Shown: positions 7,913 through 17,322, numbered from the stretch's first letter. The stretch is DNA of 64,000 nt from Nocardioides sp. L-11A (GCA_029961745.1 CP124680.1:4402001-4466000), one strand, 5' to 3'. Made by a program: numbers and translations. Notes: generated by a model not told the origin, from the letters alone.

Positions 7913-8748
7913 GGGAGAGCCCCCAGCTTCTGCTCCAGACTCAGCCGCTGTGCGTGCGAGTCGTACGGGTCGTCGTTCGCCAATCCCACCACATCGACCA
8001 CGAGCGCGGTCGCGTTGTCGTGGCCCCCCGCACCCACCGCGGCGGCGACCAGGGCGTCCGCGGCGTCGCGCGGGTCGTCGTACCCGGCGAGGATCGAGGC
8101 GATGGTCACGTCGTCCACCATGCCACTCACCCCGTCGGAGCACAGCAGGAGGCGCTCGGCCGCGGCGAGCGGCAGGAGGTAGTAGTCGGCGGCGCCACTC
8201 ACGGCCCCCGGCATCGCCGCTCCGCCGAGCGCACGAGTGATGACATTGCGGCTGGGGTGGACGGCCGCGGCGTCGGGGGTCAGCCGGCCGGCGTCGACCA
8301 GCTCCTGGACCAGGCTGTGGTCGACGCTCACCTGCTCCAGCTCGCCCTCGTTGTAACGGTAGATCCGCGAGTCGCCGACATTGGCGAGCAGCCAGTGCGG
8401 ACCGTCGGCGGACTGGACGAGCAGCGCGAGGACGACGGTGGTGCCGGCCGCGAAGGTGTCGTCGGCTCCGGCGGCACGCTGCTCCTCGTCGTACGCGAGC
8501 AGCCGGTCCTGGGCGGCCTGGAGCGCGGCGTCGACAGCGGCGGCGCCCTCCTCGAGGACGTAGTCGCCGCGGGCGAGCCGGGCCAGCTCCTCGACGGCGT
8601 ACCTGCTCGCGACGTCGCCGCGGTCGTGCCCACCCATCCCGTCGGCGACCACGAAGACCGGCGGATCGGCCAGGAAGGCGTCCTCGTTGACCTCGCGGAC
8701 CAGGCCGACGTCGGTGGCGGCGCCGTGGTGCAGCTCGACCCGGTTCAT
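7909..8748 (-). CDS. PP2C-family Ser/Thr protein phosphatase
   Basis: 279 residues from the ATG at 8748 (MNRVELHHGAATDVG); an in-frame upstream ATG exists but the family normally begins here. Metal-binding motifs are all visible: NEDAFLA, VADGMGGHDRGDVAS, NVGDSRIYRY, CSDGVSGMVDD and GGHDNATALVVDV. It dephosphorylates Ser/Thr-phosphoproteins with two Mn2+/Mg2+. First gene of an operon with two FHA proteins, the usual setting for a kinase-opposing phosphatase. It has no membrane segment, unlike PstP-type phosphatases. Confidence 0.9.
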   Translation of the reverse strand: MNRVELHHGAATDVGLVREVNEDAFLADPPVFVVADGMGGHDRGDVASRYAVEELARLARGDYVLEEGAAAVDAALQAAQDRLLAYDEEQRAAGADDTFAAGTTVVLALLVQSADGPHWLLANVGDSRIYRYNEGELEQVSVDHSLVQELVDAGRLTPDAAAVHPSRNVITRALGGAAMPGAVSGAADYYLLPLAAAERLLLCSDGVSGMVDDVTIASILAGYDDPRDAADALVAAAVGAGGHDNATALVVDVVGLANDDPYDSHAQRLSLEQKLGALP

Positions 8749-8760
8749 CGATGTCCTAAG

Positions 8761-8920
8761 CCTGGATCCGTGGATGGCCACCTACTACGCGACACTCCAG
8801 CGGCGCGTTCGCGGCGTTGCGGACGCTCAACAGTGCAACCAGACTGCCCTCGCGCCCGCGCCTTGCGACCACACCCCTGGAGTGCCGCTCGCGACGGCGC
8901 CCATCCACGGATCCAGGCTA
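8761..8920. promoter_or_regulatory. Divergent promoter region with 19-bp inverted repeat
   Basis: The sequence CCATCCACGGATCCAGGCT is present on the plus strand at 8902-8920 and as its inverted copy at 8760-8777, the same distance upstream of each divergent gene. The remaining 120 bp holds further partial symmetry (CACTCCAG and CTGGAGTG) and no open reading frame. The repeats sit where -35 elements would be, so a shared regulator or a duplicated promoter is likely. Confidence 0.6.
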
Positions 8921-8924
8921 GGTT
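8919..8924 (+). promoter_or_regulatory. -10 box of a leaderless promoter (helicase-associated gene)
   Basis: TAGGTT ends 7 nt before the GTG at 8932, directly next to the inverted-repeat arm. No ribosome-binding site lies between. Confidence 0.55.
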
Positions 8925-8931
8925 GGGCACC

Positions 8932-11220
8932 GTGGGAGCGGGACCGAGCGGACACCGGTCGTTGGCCGACCAGCTGCGGTCGTGGCCTGACGAGCGGCTC
9001 CAACGCCTGCTCGCCGAACGTCTGGACCTGGCCACTCCTGCCCCTCACGACTTCGGACAACTCGCCTCCCGCGCCGCGGTGAGGAACTCGATCGCACGCG
9101 CTCTCGACGGCCTCACCCGAGGCGAGCTCTCGGTGCTTGATGCCCTCGTCGTCGCGGGCCAAACCACGGATTCCGAACTCGCGGCGACGGTCCACGCCGG
9201 CGAGGGGTACGCCGCCGCGACGCTCGTCCGGCTCCGGGACCTCGCCGTCGCCTGGGACTCCCCGGAGGGGCTCCGCGCGCTGAGCGGGGTGGGCGACGCG
9301 ATGGCCGGCGGACCGGACGCCGGCGTGAGCGGCCTGCGCCCCCGGTCGGCGGCCCCGCGACCCGCGGCGGAGATCGCCGAGGCGCTCGCCACGCTGCCGC
9401 CGGACGCCCGGCGGCTGCTCGACCACGTCATCGCCGAAGGCGGCACGGCGCGGTCCGGCACGGTGCGCGTCGGGGTCCGCCCGGAGGACGCCGAGTCGCC
9501 CGCCGAGCTCCTCGTCGCCCTCCGGCTGCTCGTACCCGGCGGGTCCCTCCTCCCGGGCCTGCTGGTCGTGCCCGGCGAGGTGGGCCTGGTCGTGCGCGGC
9601 GGCCGGACGACGACGGATCCGGTCGACGTACCTCCGGCGGTGGCATCGGAGGAGCGCTCACCCCGGCTGGCGGCGAGTGCCGCGCTCGGCGCCGCGACGG
9701 ACGTGGTCCGACGGGTCGGGCTGCTGCTCGAGGGGTGGGGCGTCCGGCCGGCGGCCGCGCTGCGCACCACCGGACTGGGCGTGCGCGAGCTGCGGGCGAC
9801 CGCGGCGCAGTTGCAGGTGCCGGAACCGGAGGCGGCCCTGCTGGTCGAGCTCGCGCACGAGGCGGGCCTGGCCGCGTCGCGGGCCGACGCCGACGGCAAC
9901 CCGGTGTGGGTGCCGACGTCGGCGTTCGACACGTGGGCCGAGCTCCCGGTCGCCGAGCGGTGGGCCGCGCTCGCCCGGGCCTGGCTGTCGAGCCCGCGGC
10001 TGCCGTCCCTCGTCGGCGAGCGCGGCCCGGACCAGAAGCCGTGGAACGCGCTGACTCCGGAGCTCTCCGCGGCCGGCATGCCGGAGGCCAAGGCGATGGC
10101 GCTCGCCGTCCTCGCCGATCTGCCCGACGGGCACGGCCTGGCCGCGGGCACCGGGCTGCCGTCCCTGGTCGCGCGGGTCGCCTGGGAGCGCCCGCGCCGG
10201 CCGCGCACCCGCCCCGACCTGGTGGCCTGGGCGGTGGCCGAGGCCGCGGTCCTCGGCCTCACGGGAGCCGACGTGCTGGCGCCGTACGCGCGGGCGCTGC
10301 TCGACGGTGCCGACCCCGCTCCGGTCCTCGCCGAGCTGCTGCCGCCACCCGTCGACCACGTGCTGGTCCAGGCCGACCTGACCGCCGTCGCGCCCGGCCC
10401 GCTCGAGCCGGACCTCGCCCGCAGGCTGCAGCAGGTCGCCGACGTCGACTCGCACGGTGCGGGCACCGTCTACCGATTCACCGCCGACTCGGTACGACGG
10501 GCACTGGATGCCGGCTGGACGGCGGCCGAGCTGCACGCGTTCGTACTGGCGGCCTCGCGCACGCCGGTGCCCCAGCCGCTCAGCTACCTGATCGACGACG
10601 TGGTCCGCTCCTTCGGCCGGCTGCGCGTCGGGCTGGCGTCGTCGTTCGTCCGCTCGGAGGACGAGGCCGCGCTGGCCGCGCTGGTCAACGACTCGAAGGC
10701 GGCCGGCCTCGGCCTCCAGCGGATCGCGCCGACCGTCGTGGTGTCGAGCCTGCCGATCGACGTCCTGCTCCCCCGGCTGCGCGAGCTCGGCCTGGCACCC
10801 GTGGTCGAGGGACCCGACGGCGTGGTGCGGGTCGGCGCCCCCGACTCCCTGCGCGCCCGCACCCCGCGCACCCGCGAGCCCGCCGACGCCGCCCGGACCG
10901 CCGCCCGGACCGCCGCCCAGGTGACCGCCGCCGTCGCCGCGCTCCGCGAGGGGGACGAGGCCGCCCGCAACCGCCCGGCCTCCGCCTCGACCCCCGGAGG
11001 CGGCGTCCTCTCCGCGCTCCGCGACGCGATCGAGCGGCGCGGCGCGGTCCTCATCGGGTTCACCGACAACCAGGGAGTCGTGTCCGAGCGGACCGTGCGC
11101 CCCCTCGTGGTCGAGGGCGGCCAGCTCACGGCCTTCGACGCCGATGCCGCGGAGGACGACCCGGACGCGGAGCGTCGCTATGCCGTCCACCGGATCAGCC
11201 GGGTCATCCCTGTCGGGTGA
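8932..11220 (+). CDS. Helicase-associated protein with XPB/Ssl2-like domain
   Basis: 762 residues. The N-terminal part looks like stacked winged helices (SLADQLRSWPDERLQRLLAERLDLATP; LTRGELSVLDALVVAG). The central and C-terminal part carries the XPB/Ssl2 N-terminal-like domain (HVLVQADLTAVAPGPLEPDLARRL, VYRFTADSVRRALDAG). The C-terminus (ERRGAVLIGFTDNQG, RTVRPLVVEGGQLTAFD) resembles WYL-like ligand-sensing folds. Adjacent to XPB helicase in many actinobacteria (Rv0862c/Rv0861c in M. tuberculosis), so it probably partners XPB in DNA repair. No Walker motifs are present, so it is not itself a helicase. Confidence 0.8.
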   Translation: MGAGPSGHRSLADQLRSWPDERLQRLLAERLDLATPAPHDFGQLASRAAVRNSIARALDGLTRGELSVLDALVVAGQTTDSELAATVHAGEGYAAATLVRLRDLAVAWDSPEGLRALSGVGDAMAGGPDAGVSGLRPRSAAPRPAAEIAEALATLPPDARRLLDHVIAEGGTARSGTVRVGVRPEDAESPAELLVALRLLVPGGSLLPGLLVVPGEVGLVVRGGRTTTDPVDVPPAVASEERSPRLAASAALGAATDVVRRVGLLLEGWGVRPAAALRTTGLGVRELRATAAQLQVPEPEAALLVELAHEAGLAASRADADGNPVWVPTSAFDTWAELPVAERWAALARAWLSSPRLPSLVGERGPDQKPWNALTPELSAAGMPEAKAMALAVLADLPDGHGLAAGTGLPSLVARVAWERPRRPRTRPDLVAWAVAEAAVLGLTGADVLAPYARALLDGADPAPVLAELLPPPVDHVLVQADLTAVAPGPLEPDLARRLQQVADVDSHGAGTVYRFTADSVRRALDAGWTAAELHAFVLAASRTPVPQPLSYLIDDVVRSFGRLRVGLASSFVRSEDEAALAALVNDSKAAGLGLQRIAPTVVVSSLPIDVLLPRLRELGLAPVVEGPDGVVRVGAPDSLRARTPRTREPADAARTAARTAAQVTAAVAALREGDEAARNRPASASTPGGGVLSALRDAIERRGAVLIGFTDNQGVVSERTVRPLVVEGGQLTAFDADAAEDDPDAERRYAVHRISRVIPVG

Positions 11221-11225
11221 CCCTC

Positions 11226-11231
11226 TAAACT
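11226..11231 (+). promoter_or_regulatory. -10 box of a leaderless promoter (XPB gene)
   Basis: TAAACT lies 6 nt before the GTG at 11238 and just after the upstream stop codon. XPB could therefore be transcribed separately as well as by readthrough. Confidence 0.5.
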
Positions 11232-11237
11232 CGTGCG

Positions 11238-12896
11238 GTGACAGACGGACCCCTCATCGTGCAGTCGGACAAGTCGCTGCTGCTGGAGGTCGACCACCCG
11301 CAGGCCGCGGAGTGCCGCAAGGCCATCGCGCCGTTCGCCGAGCTGGAGCGCTCGCCGGAGCACATCCACACCTACCGGCTGACCCCGCTGGGCCTGTGGA
11401 ACGCCCGCGCCGCCGGTCACGACGCCGAGCAGGTGGTCGACACGCTGCTGACCTGGTCGCGCTACCCGGTTCCCCATGCGCTGCTGGTCGACGTCGCCGA
11501 GACGATGGCCCGCTACGGGCGGCTCCGCCTGGAGAAGCACCCCGTGCACGGCCTGGTGCTCGCCTCGAGCGACCGGCCGGTGCTGGAGGAGGTGCTGCGC
11601 GCCAAGAAGGTCGCCGGCATGCTCGGCGCGCGCCTCGACGACGACACCGTGGCGGTGCACCCCTCCGAGCGCGGCAACCTCAAGCAGGCGCTGCTCAAGC
11701 TGGGCTGGCCGGCCGAGGACTACGCGGGGTACGTCGACGGCGAGGCCCATCCCATCGCGCTGGCCGAGGAGGGCTGGAGCCTGCGCGACTACCAGCGCGA
11801 CGCGGCGGAGTCGTTCTGGCACGGGGGCTCCGGCGTCGTCGTCCTCCCGTGCGGGGCCGGCAAGACGCTGGTCGGCGCGGCGGCGATGGCGCACGCGCAG
11901 GCGACCACGCTGATCCTGGTCACCAACACCGTGAGCGCCCGGCAGTGGAAGGACGAGCTGGTCCGACGTACCTCCCTGACCGAGGACGAGATCGGGGAGT
12001 ACTCCGGCACCGTCAAGGAGATCCGCCCGGTCACGATCGCGACCTACCAGGTCATCACGACCAAGCGGAAGGGCGTCTACCCGCACCTGGAGCTCTTCGA
12101 CGCGCGCGACTGGGGCCTGATCGTGTACGACGAGGTGCACCTCCTGCCGGCGCCGATCTTCCGGATGACCGCCGACCTGCAGGCGCGGCGGCGGGTCGGG
12201 CTGACCGCGACCCTGGTGCGCGAGGACGGCCGTGAGGGCGATGTGTTCTCGCTGATCGGCCCGAAGCGGTACGACGCCCCGTGGAAGGACATCGAGGCCC
12301 AGGGCTGGATCGCGCCCGCCGACTGCATCGAGGTCCGCGTCTCGCTGCCCGACTCCGCTCGGATGACCTACGCGACCGCCGACCCCGAGGAGCGCTACCG
12401 GCTGGCCGCGTGCACGCCGGAGAAGCTCGGTGTCGTCCGCGACCTGGTGGCCCGCCATGGCGGGCAGCCGACACTGGTGATCGGCCAGTACCTCGAGCAG
12501 CTCGCCGAGCTCGGCGAAGCGCTGGACGCGCCGATCATCACCGGTCAGACGACGGTCAAGGAGCGCCAGCGGCTGTTCGACGCCTTCCGGTCCGGCGAGA
12601 TCGGGCTGCTCGTCGTCTCGAAGGTCGCGAACTTCTCCATCGACCTGCCGACCGCCGAGGTCGCCATCCAGGTCTCCGGCTCCTTCGGCTCCCGCCAGGA
12701 GGAGGCGCAGCGCCTCGGCCGGCTGCTGCGGCCCGGTGAGCCCGGTCCGGACGGGGAGCGGAAGGTCGCGCACTTCTACACGATCGTGGCCCGCGACACC
12801 GTCGACGCCGAGTTCGCCCAGAACCGGCAGCGGTTTCTGGCCGAGCAGGGCTACGCCTACCGGATCATCGACGCGGAGGACCTCGCCGGAGCCTGA
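11238..12896 (+). CDS. DNA repair helicase XPB
   Basis: 552 residues, typical for bacterial XPB (ERCC3-like) superfamily 2 helicases, which unwind DNA 3' to 5' using ATP. Seen: N-terminal damage-recognition-like region to about 180; motif Q/Ia LRDYQRDAAESF; Walker A GAGKT at 206-210; DEVH box at 298-301; TATLVRED; C-terminal motifs SKVANFSIDLP and AQRLGRLLRPG. The 17-nt gap after the helicase-associated gene and the conserved pairing imply joint function. A 20-bp-arm palindrome lies just after the stop. Confidence 0.93.
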   Translation: MTDGPLIVQSDKSLLLEVDHPQAAECRKAIAPFAELERSPEHIHTYRLTPLGLWNARAAGHDAEQVVDTLLTWSRYPVPHALLVDVAETMARYGRLRLEKHPVHGLVLASSDRPVLEEVLRAKKVAGMLGARLDDDTVAVHPSERGNLKQALLKLGWPAEDYAGYVDGEAHPIALAEEGWSLRDYQRDAAESFWHGGSGVVVLPCGAGKTLVGAAAMAHAQATTLILVTNTVSARQWKDELVRRTSLTEDEIGEYSGTVKEIRPVTIATYQVITTKRKGVYPHLELFDARDWGLIVYDEVHLLPAPIFRMTADLQARRRVGLTATLVREDGREGDVFSLIGPKRYDAPWKDIEAQGWIAPADCIEVRVSLPDSARMTYATADPEERYRLAACTPEKLGVVRDLVARHGGQPTLVIGQYLEQLAELGEALDAPIITGQTTVKERQRLFDAFRSGEIGLLVVSKVANFSIDLPTAEVAIQVSGSFGSRQEEAQRLGRLLRPGEPGPDGERKVAHFYTIVARDTVDAEFAQNRQRFLAEQGYAYRIIDAEDLAGA

Positions 12897-12906
12897 GGTG
12901 GGACGG

Positions 12907-12963
12907 CGCAACTACCGAATTTGTCGTTGATCCGCCGTTACGGCGACAAATTCGGTAGTTGCG
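12907..12963. terminator. Perfect 20-bp palindrome between convergent genes
   Basis: CGCAACTACCGAATTTGTCG (12907-12926) is repeated as its exact complement at 12944-12963 around a 17-nt loop. The stems are AT-richer than the surroundings. It sits between XPB (ends 12896) and lon (ends 12975), so it is the best candidate for a bidirectional terminator. No U-tract follows on either strand. Confidence 0.65.
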
Positions 12964-12974
12964 ACGCAGACAGA

Positions 12975-15326
12975 TCAGGCCGCGGCGGCTCCCGCGTCCG
13001 CAGCCACCAGCGCCCGCTCCAGGATCTCGGTGACCGCACCCACCGGGGTGACGGTGAGCACCGAGAGGATCTCCTCCGGGACGTCGTCCAGGTCGGGCCG
13101 GTTGCGCTCGGGGATGAACACCTCGGCGACGCCGGCGCGCTGGGCGGCGAGCAGCTTCTGCTTCACCCCGCCGATCGGCAGCACCCGGCCGGACAGCGTG
13201 ACCTCGCCGGTCATCGCGATGTCCGAGCGGACCGGGCGACCGGTCAGCAGCGAGACCAGCGCGGTGACCATGGTGACTCCCGCGGACGGTCCGTCCTTGG
13301 GGACGGCGCCCGCGGGGAAGTGCACGTGGATGGACCGCTCGAAGGCCTCGGCCGGGATGCCGAGCTCGGTGGCGTGCGAGCGCACCCAGGAGAGGGCGAT
13401 CCGCGCCGACTCCTTCATCACGTCGCCCAGCTGCCCGGTGACGGTCAGCCCCGGCTCTCCCGCCGCGACCGACGTCTCGACGTAGAGCACATCGCCGCCC
13501 ATGCCGGTCACCGCGAGACCGGTCGCGACGCCGGGGACCGACGTGCGCTCCTCCAGATCGGGGGTGAAGCGGGGCCGACCGATCAGGTCCTTGAGCTCGC
13601 CCACGCCGATGTCGACCCGATCGACCGATCCGGACGCGAGCCGGGCCGTGGCCTTGCGGAAGGCCTTGGCGAGCAGTCGCTCGAGCTGGCGGACGCCGGC
13701 CTCGCGGGTGTAGTCAGCCGCGATCTCGCGCAGCGCCTCGTCGCTGATCGTCACCTCGTCGGCCGTCAGCGCGGCGCGCTCGAGCTGCCGCGGGACCAGG
13801 AAGTCACGGGCGATGGCGACCTTGTCCTCCTCGGTGTAGCCGTCGATGGAGACCAGCTCCATGCGGTCGAGCAGCGCGGCCGGGATCGAGCCGATGTCGT
13901 TGGCCGTCGCGATGAACAGCACGTCGGACAGGTCGAGGTCGAGCTCGAGGTAGTGGTCGCGGAAGGTGTGGTTCTGCGCAGGGTCGAGGACCTCGAGGAG
14001 CGCCGCCGCCGGGTCGCCCCGGTAGTCGCTGCCCACCTTGTCGATCTCGTCGAGCAGCACGACCGGGTTCATCGACCCGGCCTCCTTGACGGCCCGCACG
14101 ACGCGGCCGGGCAGGGCGCCGACGTACGTGCGCCGGTGGCCGCGGATCTCCGCCTCGTCGCGGACGCCGCCGAGCGCGACCCGGACGAACTTCCGGCCGA
14201 GCGCCCGCGCGACGGACTCGCCGAGCGAGGTCTTGCCGACGCCCGGAGGCCCCGCCAGCAGGACGACGGCGCCGGAGCCGCGGCCGCCGACGACCTCGAG
14301 ACCGCGCTCGGCGCGCCGGGCCCGGACGGCGAGGTACTCGGTGATCCGGTCCTTCACCTCGTCGAGCCCGTGGTGGTCGGCGTCGAGCACCGCACGCGCC
14401 GCGAGGACGTCGGTGTCGTCCTCGGTCGTGACGTTCCACGGCAGGTCGAGCACGGTGTCGAGCCAGGTCCGGATCCAGCCCGCCTCGGGGTTCTGGTCGC
14501 TGGACCGCTCCAGCTTGTCGACCTCCCGCAGCAGCGCCTCGCGCACCGGGTCGGAGACGTCGGCGGCCTCGACCCGGGCGCGGTAGTCGTCGCCGCCCTC
14601 GGGGTCGCCCTCGCCGAGCTCCTTGCGGATCGCGGCGAGCTGCTGGCGCAGCAGGAATTCGCGCTGGTTCTTCTCCAGCGACTCGCGCACGTCGGCGTCG
14701 ATCTTGTCGCTGACCTCGGACTCCGCGACGAAGTCGCGGGTCCACTCGACGAGCAGCCGCAGCCGCTCGGCGACCTCGGGGGTCTCGAGCAGCCGGCGCT
14801 TGCGGTCGTCGGAGAGGTACGGCGCGTAGCCGGCCGTGTCCGCCAGCGTCGCCGGGTCGTCGATCCGGGTCACCTGGTCGGCGACCTGCCAGGCCTCGCG
14901 GCGCTGCAGCAGACCCACCACCAGCTTGCGGTAGTCCTCGGCGAGCGCGCGGACGTCGTCGTCGACGACCCCGCCGTCGACCGGCTCGACCTCGACCCAC
15001 AGGGCCGCGCCGGGACCGGTCACGCCGCTGCCGATGCGGGCCCGGCCACCGGCCTTGAGCACGGCCGCGGGCTCGCCGCCGGAGAACCGGCCGACCTTCT
15101 CGACACTCGCCACGACGCCGTACGAGGCGTAGCGGTCCTCGAAGCGCGGAGCGACCAGCACCTGGGCCTGCTGGCCGGATTCGTGGGCAGCGAGCTGGGC
15201 GGCGTCGATGGCGGCTCGGGCGGGCTCGTCGAGCTCGACCCGGACCACCATCCCGGGAAGCACCACCACATCGGAGAGGAACAGCACCGGAAGCTGGATC
15301 GGGTTCGTGATTGCCCCTTCGTTCAT
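12975..15326 (-). CDS. lon: ATP-dependent protease Lon
   Basis: 783 residues. Order: N-terminal substrate-binding domain (LPVLFLSDVVVLPGMVVRVELDE), helical region, AAA+ module with Walker A GPPGVGKTSL and Walker B VLLDEIDKV, sensor region, then the serine/lysine protease domain with the catalytic Ser in DGPSAGVTM and Lys in IGGVKQKLLAAQRAG. Degrades misfolded and regulatory proteins in the cytoplasm. I chose ATG 15326 because MNEGAITNPIQLPVLFLSD matches the family N-terminus; a weak GGAAGG precedes it. Actinobacteria differ in whether they carry Lon; here it is complete. Confidence 0.95.
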   Translation of the reverse strand: MNEGAITNPIQLPVLFLSDVVVLPGMVVRVELDEPARAAIDAAQLAAHESGQQAQVLVAPRFEDRYASYGVVASVEKVGRFSGGEPAAVLKAGGRARIGSGVTGPGAALWVEVEPVDGGVVDDDVRALAEDYRKLVVGLLQRREAWQVADQVTRIDDPATLADTAGYAPYLSDDRKRRLLETPEVAERLRLLVEWTRDFVAESEVSDKIDADVRESLEKNQREFLLRQQLAAIRKELGEGDPEGGDDYRARVEAADVSDPVREALLREVDKLERSSDQNPEAGWIRTWLDTVLDLPWNVTTEDDTDVLAARAVLDADHHGLDEVKDRITEYLAVRARRAERGLEVVGGRGSGAVVLLAGPPGVGKTSLGESVARALGRKFVRVALGGVRDEAEIRGHRRTYVGALPGRVVRAVKEAGSMNPVVLLDEIDKVGSDYRGDPAAALLEVLDPAQNHTFRDHYLELDLDLSDVLFIATANDIGSIPAALLDRMELVSIDGYTEEDKVAIARDFLVPRQLERAALTADEVTISDEALREIAADYTREAGVRQLERLLAKAFRKATARLASGSVDRVDIGVGELKDLIGRPRFTPDLEERTSVPGVATGLAVTGMGGDVLYVETSVAAGEPGLTVTGQLGDVMKESARIALSWVRSHATELGIPAEAFERSIHVHFPAGAVPKDGPSAGVTMVTALVSLLTGRPVRSDIAMTGEVTLSGRVLPIGGVKQKLLAAQRAGVAEVFIPERNRPDLDDVPEEILSVLTVTPVGAVTEILERALVAADAGAAAA

Positions 15327-15403
15327 GCACCTTCCAATGCGTTCCTGGTTCGCGGTGTTCCGGCGTTCGCCAACGGCGAACCCGGGAACTCGCGGGCGGC
15401 GGA

Positions 15404-15952
15404 TCAGTCGAGCAGCCGCGCGGGGACGAGGGTGACCTCGTAGGGTGCGGCGGCGACCCACTCCTCGTCGCCAGCGACCAGCGCGGCCACCTCGAAGCGG
15501 CCCGCCCGCAACTCCCACGCCGTGAGGCTGGGGACCTCCGGGTCGAGGATCCAGTACGACGGGACGCCGGCGCGCTCGTAGATCCGCTTCTTGCGCACCT
15601 GGTCCTGCCCACGCGTGCTCGGCGAGAGGATCTCGACGACGAGCAGCGGCGCGCCCGTGAGGCCGCGCTGCTCGGGCCGGTCCCGTTCGACCACGATCAG
15701 GTCGGGAACCACCACCGACAGCTCCTCGACCTGGACGTCGAAGGGGGCCGACAGGACGATGAGTCCCGGAGGGCACACCGTCCGGAGCTGGTAGAACAGC
15801 CCGCCTGACATCCGCTGGTGATCGAACGACGGTGACGCGTTCACGATGATCTCACCCTCGAGCAGCTCGTAGCGGCGCCCGTCGTCGGGCATCCGGTCGA
15901 GGTCCGCCCGGGTGTGCCCCGGCCCCGGAGTCGGAGTCATCATGCCTCTCAT
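15404..15952 (-). CDS. Uma2 family (DUF820) restriction-endonuclease-fold protein
   Basis: 182 residues. The Uma2/PD-(D/E)XK-like core is visible: DDGRRYELLEGEIIV near the N-terminus, VVVPDLIVVERDR (PD motif), LLVVEILSPSTRGQD (E-x-L/V-S-P-S-T signature), KKRIYERAGVPSYWILDPE. The family has an endonuclease fold, but its cellular role is largely unknown; it is often multi-copy. GGAGG is positioned for ATG 15952, and the gene begins 9 nt after the DUF2786 gene, so they form a unit. Confidence 0.85.
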   Translation of the reverse strand: MRGMMTPTPGPGHTRADLDRMPDDGRRYELLEGEIIVNASPSFDHQRMSGGLFYQLRTVCPPGLIVLSAPFDVQVEELSVVVPDLIVVERDRPEQRGLTGAPLLVVEILSPSTRGQDQVRKKRIYERAGVPSYWILDPEVPSLTAWELRAGRFEVAALVAGDEEWVAAAPYEVTLVPARLLD

Positions 15953-15961
15953 CGTGCCTCC

Positions 15962-17176
15962 TCATGCCGAGAGCTCGCCAGCGTGCAGCCGGGCCCGGTC
16001 GGCGGCCGACCGTCCCTGCGCCGCACCCCGGGCGTCGTACCGGCCGCCGACATTGCGCTCGCGCAGGCGGCCCCCGAACAGCCGGTCGAACTCGTGCTCG
16101 ACCGCGGCGGCCCGGGACCGGAGGACCGGGAGCGAGCCGCTGGAGCCGGGGTCGGCCAGGACGACGGCATCGGCCTCGGCGAGACGCTCGCGGATCCGGG
16201 CCGCGAAGCCGAGGTGGAAGGACCGGCGGAACGGGACCGACCGGGCGTGAGCACCGGCGCCGGCGCCGTGGGCGGCGCAGGCGAGGGCGCGGCCGGCCTG
16301 CACGAGCAGGGAGGTGAAGAGCATCTCGACCCCGGCGAGGTCCTCGGCATGCCCGACGACGGCGGCGAGGTCCAGTCCACCGAGCTCGACGGCGCGACAG
16401 CGGTTGGCCTCGGCGACCGCGGCGAGGAGGACGCCCTTCGCCGCGGCGTACGGCGGCTCGAGGAGGATCCGGATCATCCGTGGCCCGTCGCCCGCCCCGG
16501 GATCGTGGAGCCGGGCGCGGTCGACCGCGTGCCGGGCCATCAGCTCCTGTGCCTTCGCGGTCAACGCCTCGGCCTCGGCGGCGAAGGCCGTCGACTCCGC
16601 CTTCGCCAGCAGCTTGCGGATCCGCTCGAGGACCGGGTCGGCCGTGGTGGGCCCGCTGGGCGAGGCGACCTCCACCACGGACGGATCGGCTCCCGGCGGC
16701 GGGACGAGGACCGGGATCCGGGGGAGGCGGGCGAGCTCCCGCCACACGTCGGCCGCCAGGTCGTAGCACCGCGGCCGGTCGACGGCGTCGCGGCGCCGCC
16801 ACTGGCGCAACCAGTAGTGCCGGGTCGACGCGGAGCGGCCGGACAGCCGGTCCACCTGATCCTGCCAGCGGGCGTCGACGGCGCCGGTGCGCCGATCGTG
16901 GTCGGCGACGACCGCGATGTCGACCAGCCCGGCGCCGGTGCGGCCGAGGCGGCGGGTCACGGCATGGACCACCTCGGCGGGCTGCCAGCCCAGTCCGTAC
17001 GCCGAGGCGACGGCGTGCAACAGGACCCGCTCCACCATCGGATCGACGATCGCCACCGAGAAGGCGGTCAGCCGCTCCGCGTCTGCGCTCGGCACCTGCC
17101 GGCTCCTCGTCGACCGCCCCAGCAGCCGTTGCAGAACCTCCCGCGCGGCCCGCGCGTCGTACCGATCTCCCGCCAT
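15962..17176 (-). CDS. DUF2786 family protein
   Basis: 404 residues. The DUF2786 signature is clear at about 205-245: LERIRKLLAKAESTAFAAEAEALTAK. It is followed by a region (VEMLFTSLLVQAGRALACAA, SFHLGFAARIRERL) that usually accompanies DUF2786. The N-terminal 200 residues are helical and unrecognised. ATG 17176 has GGAGG 6 nt upstream. Function unknown. Precedes the Uma2 gene with 9 nt between them. Confidence 0.8.
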   Translation of the reverse strand: MAGDRYDARAAREVLQRLLGRSTRSRQVPSADAERLTAFSVAIVDPMVERVLLHAVASAYGLGWQPAEVVHAVTRRLGRTGAGLVDIAVVADHDRRTGAVDARWQDQVDRLSGRSASTRHYWLRQWRRRDAVDRPRCYDLAADVWRELARLPRIPVLVPPPGADPSVVEVASPSGPTTADPVLERIRKLLAKAESTAFAAEAEALTAKAQELMARHAVDRARLHDPGAGDGPRMIRILLEPPYAAAKGVLLAAVAEANRCRAVELGGLDLAAVVGHAEDLAGVEMLFTSLLVQAGRALACAAHGAGAGAHARSVPFRRSFHLGFAARIRERLAEADAVVLADPGSSGSLPVLRSRAAAVEHEFDRLFGGRLRERNVGGRYDARGAAQGRSAADRARLHAGELSA

Positions 17177-17322
17177 GGGGCGCCTCCGTTCGTCGTGGGA
17201 GCACGACGCTGGCGGCGGGGTCCGACGTGGTGTCGGGACCTTCCGGGGAGGCTGTGGAGAAGGGACCGTGTGACGCGGGTTGTGGAGAGCCGACGCACCC
17301 GTCGGTGACGGAAGGGACCGGA
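17177..17322. other. Intergenic region, nothing recognised
   Basis: 146 bp between the DUF2786 start and the end of pcaJ. It contains the DUF2786 ribosome-binding site; no hairpin, operator or small ORF stands out. Confidence 0.4.

Noticed and set aside
12921..15443. Plus-strand open frame opposite lon
   Set aside because: Antisense of a fully conserved Lon protease; no recognisable protein features.
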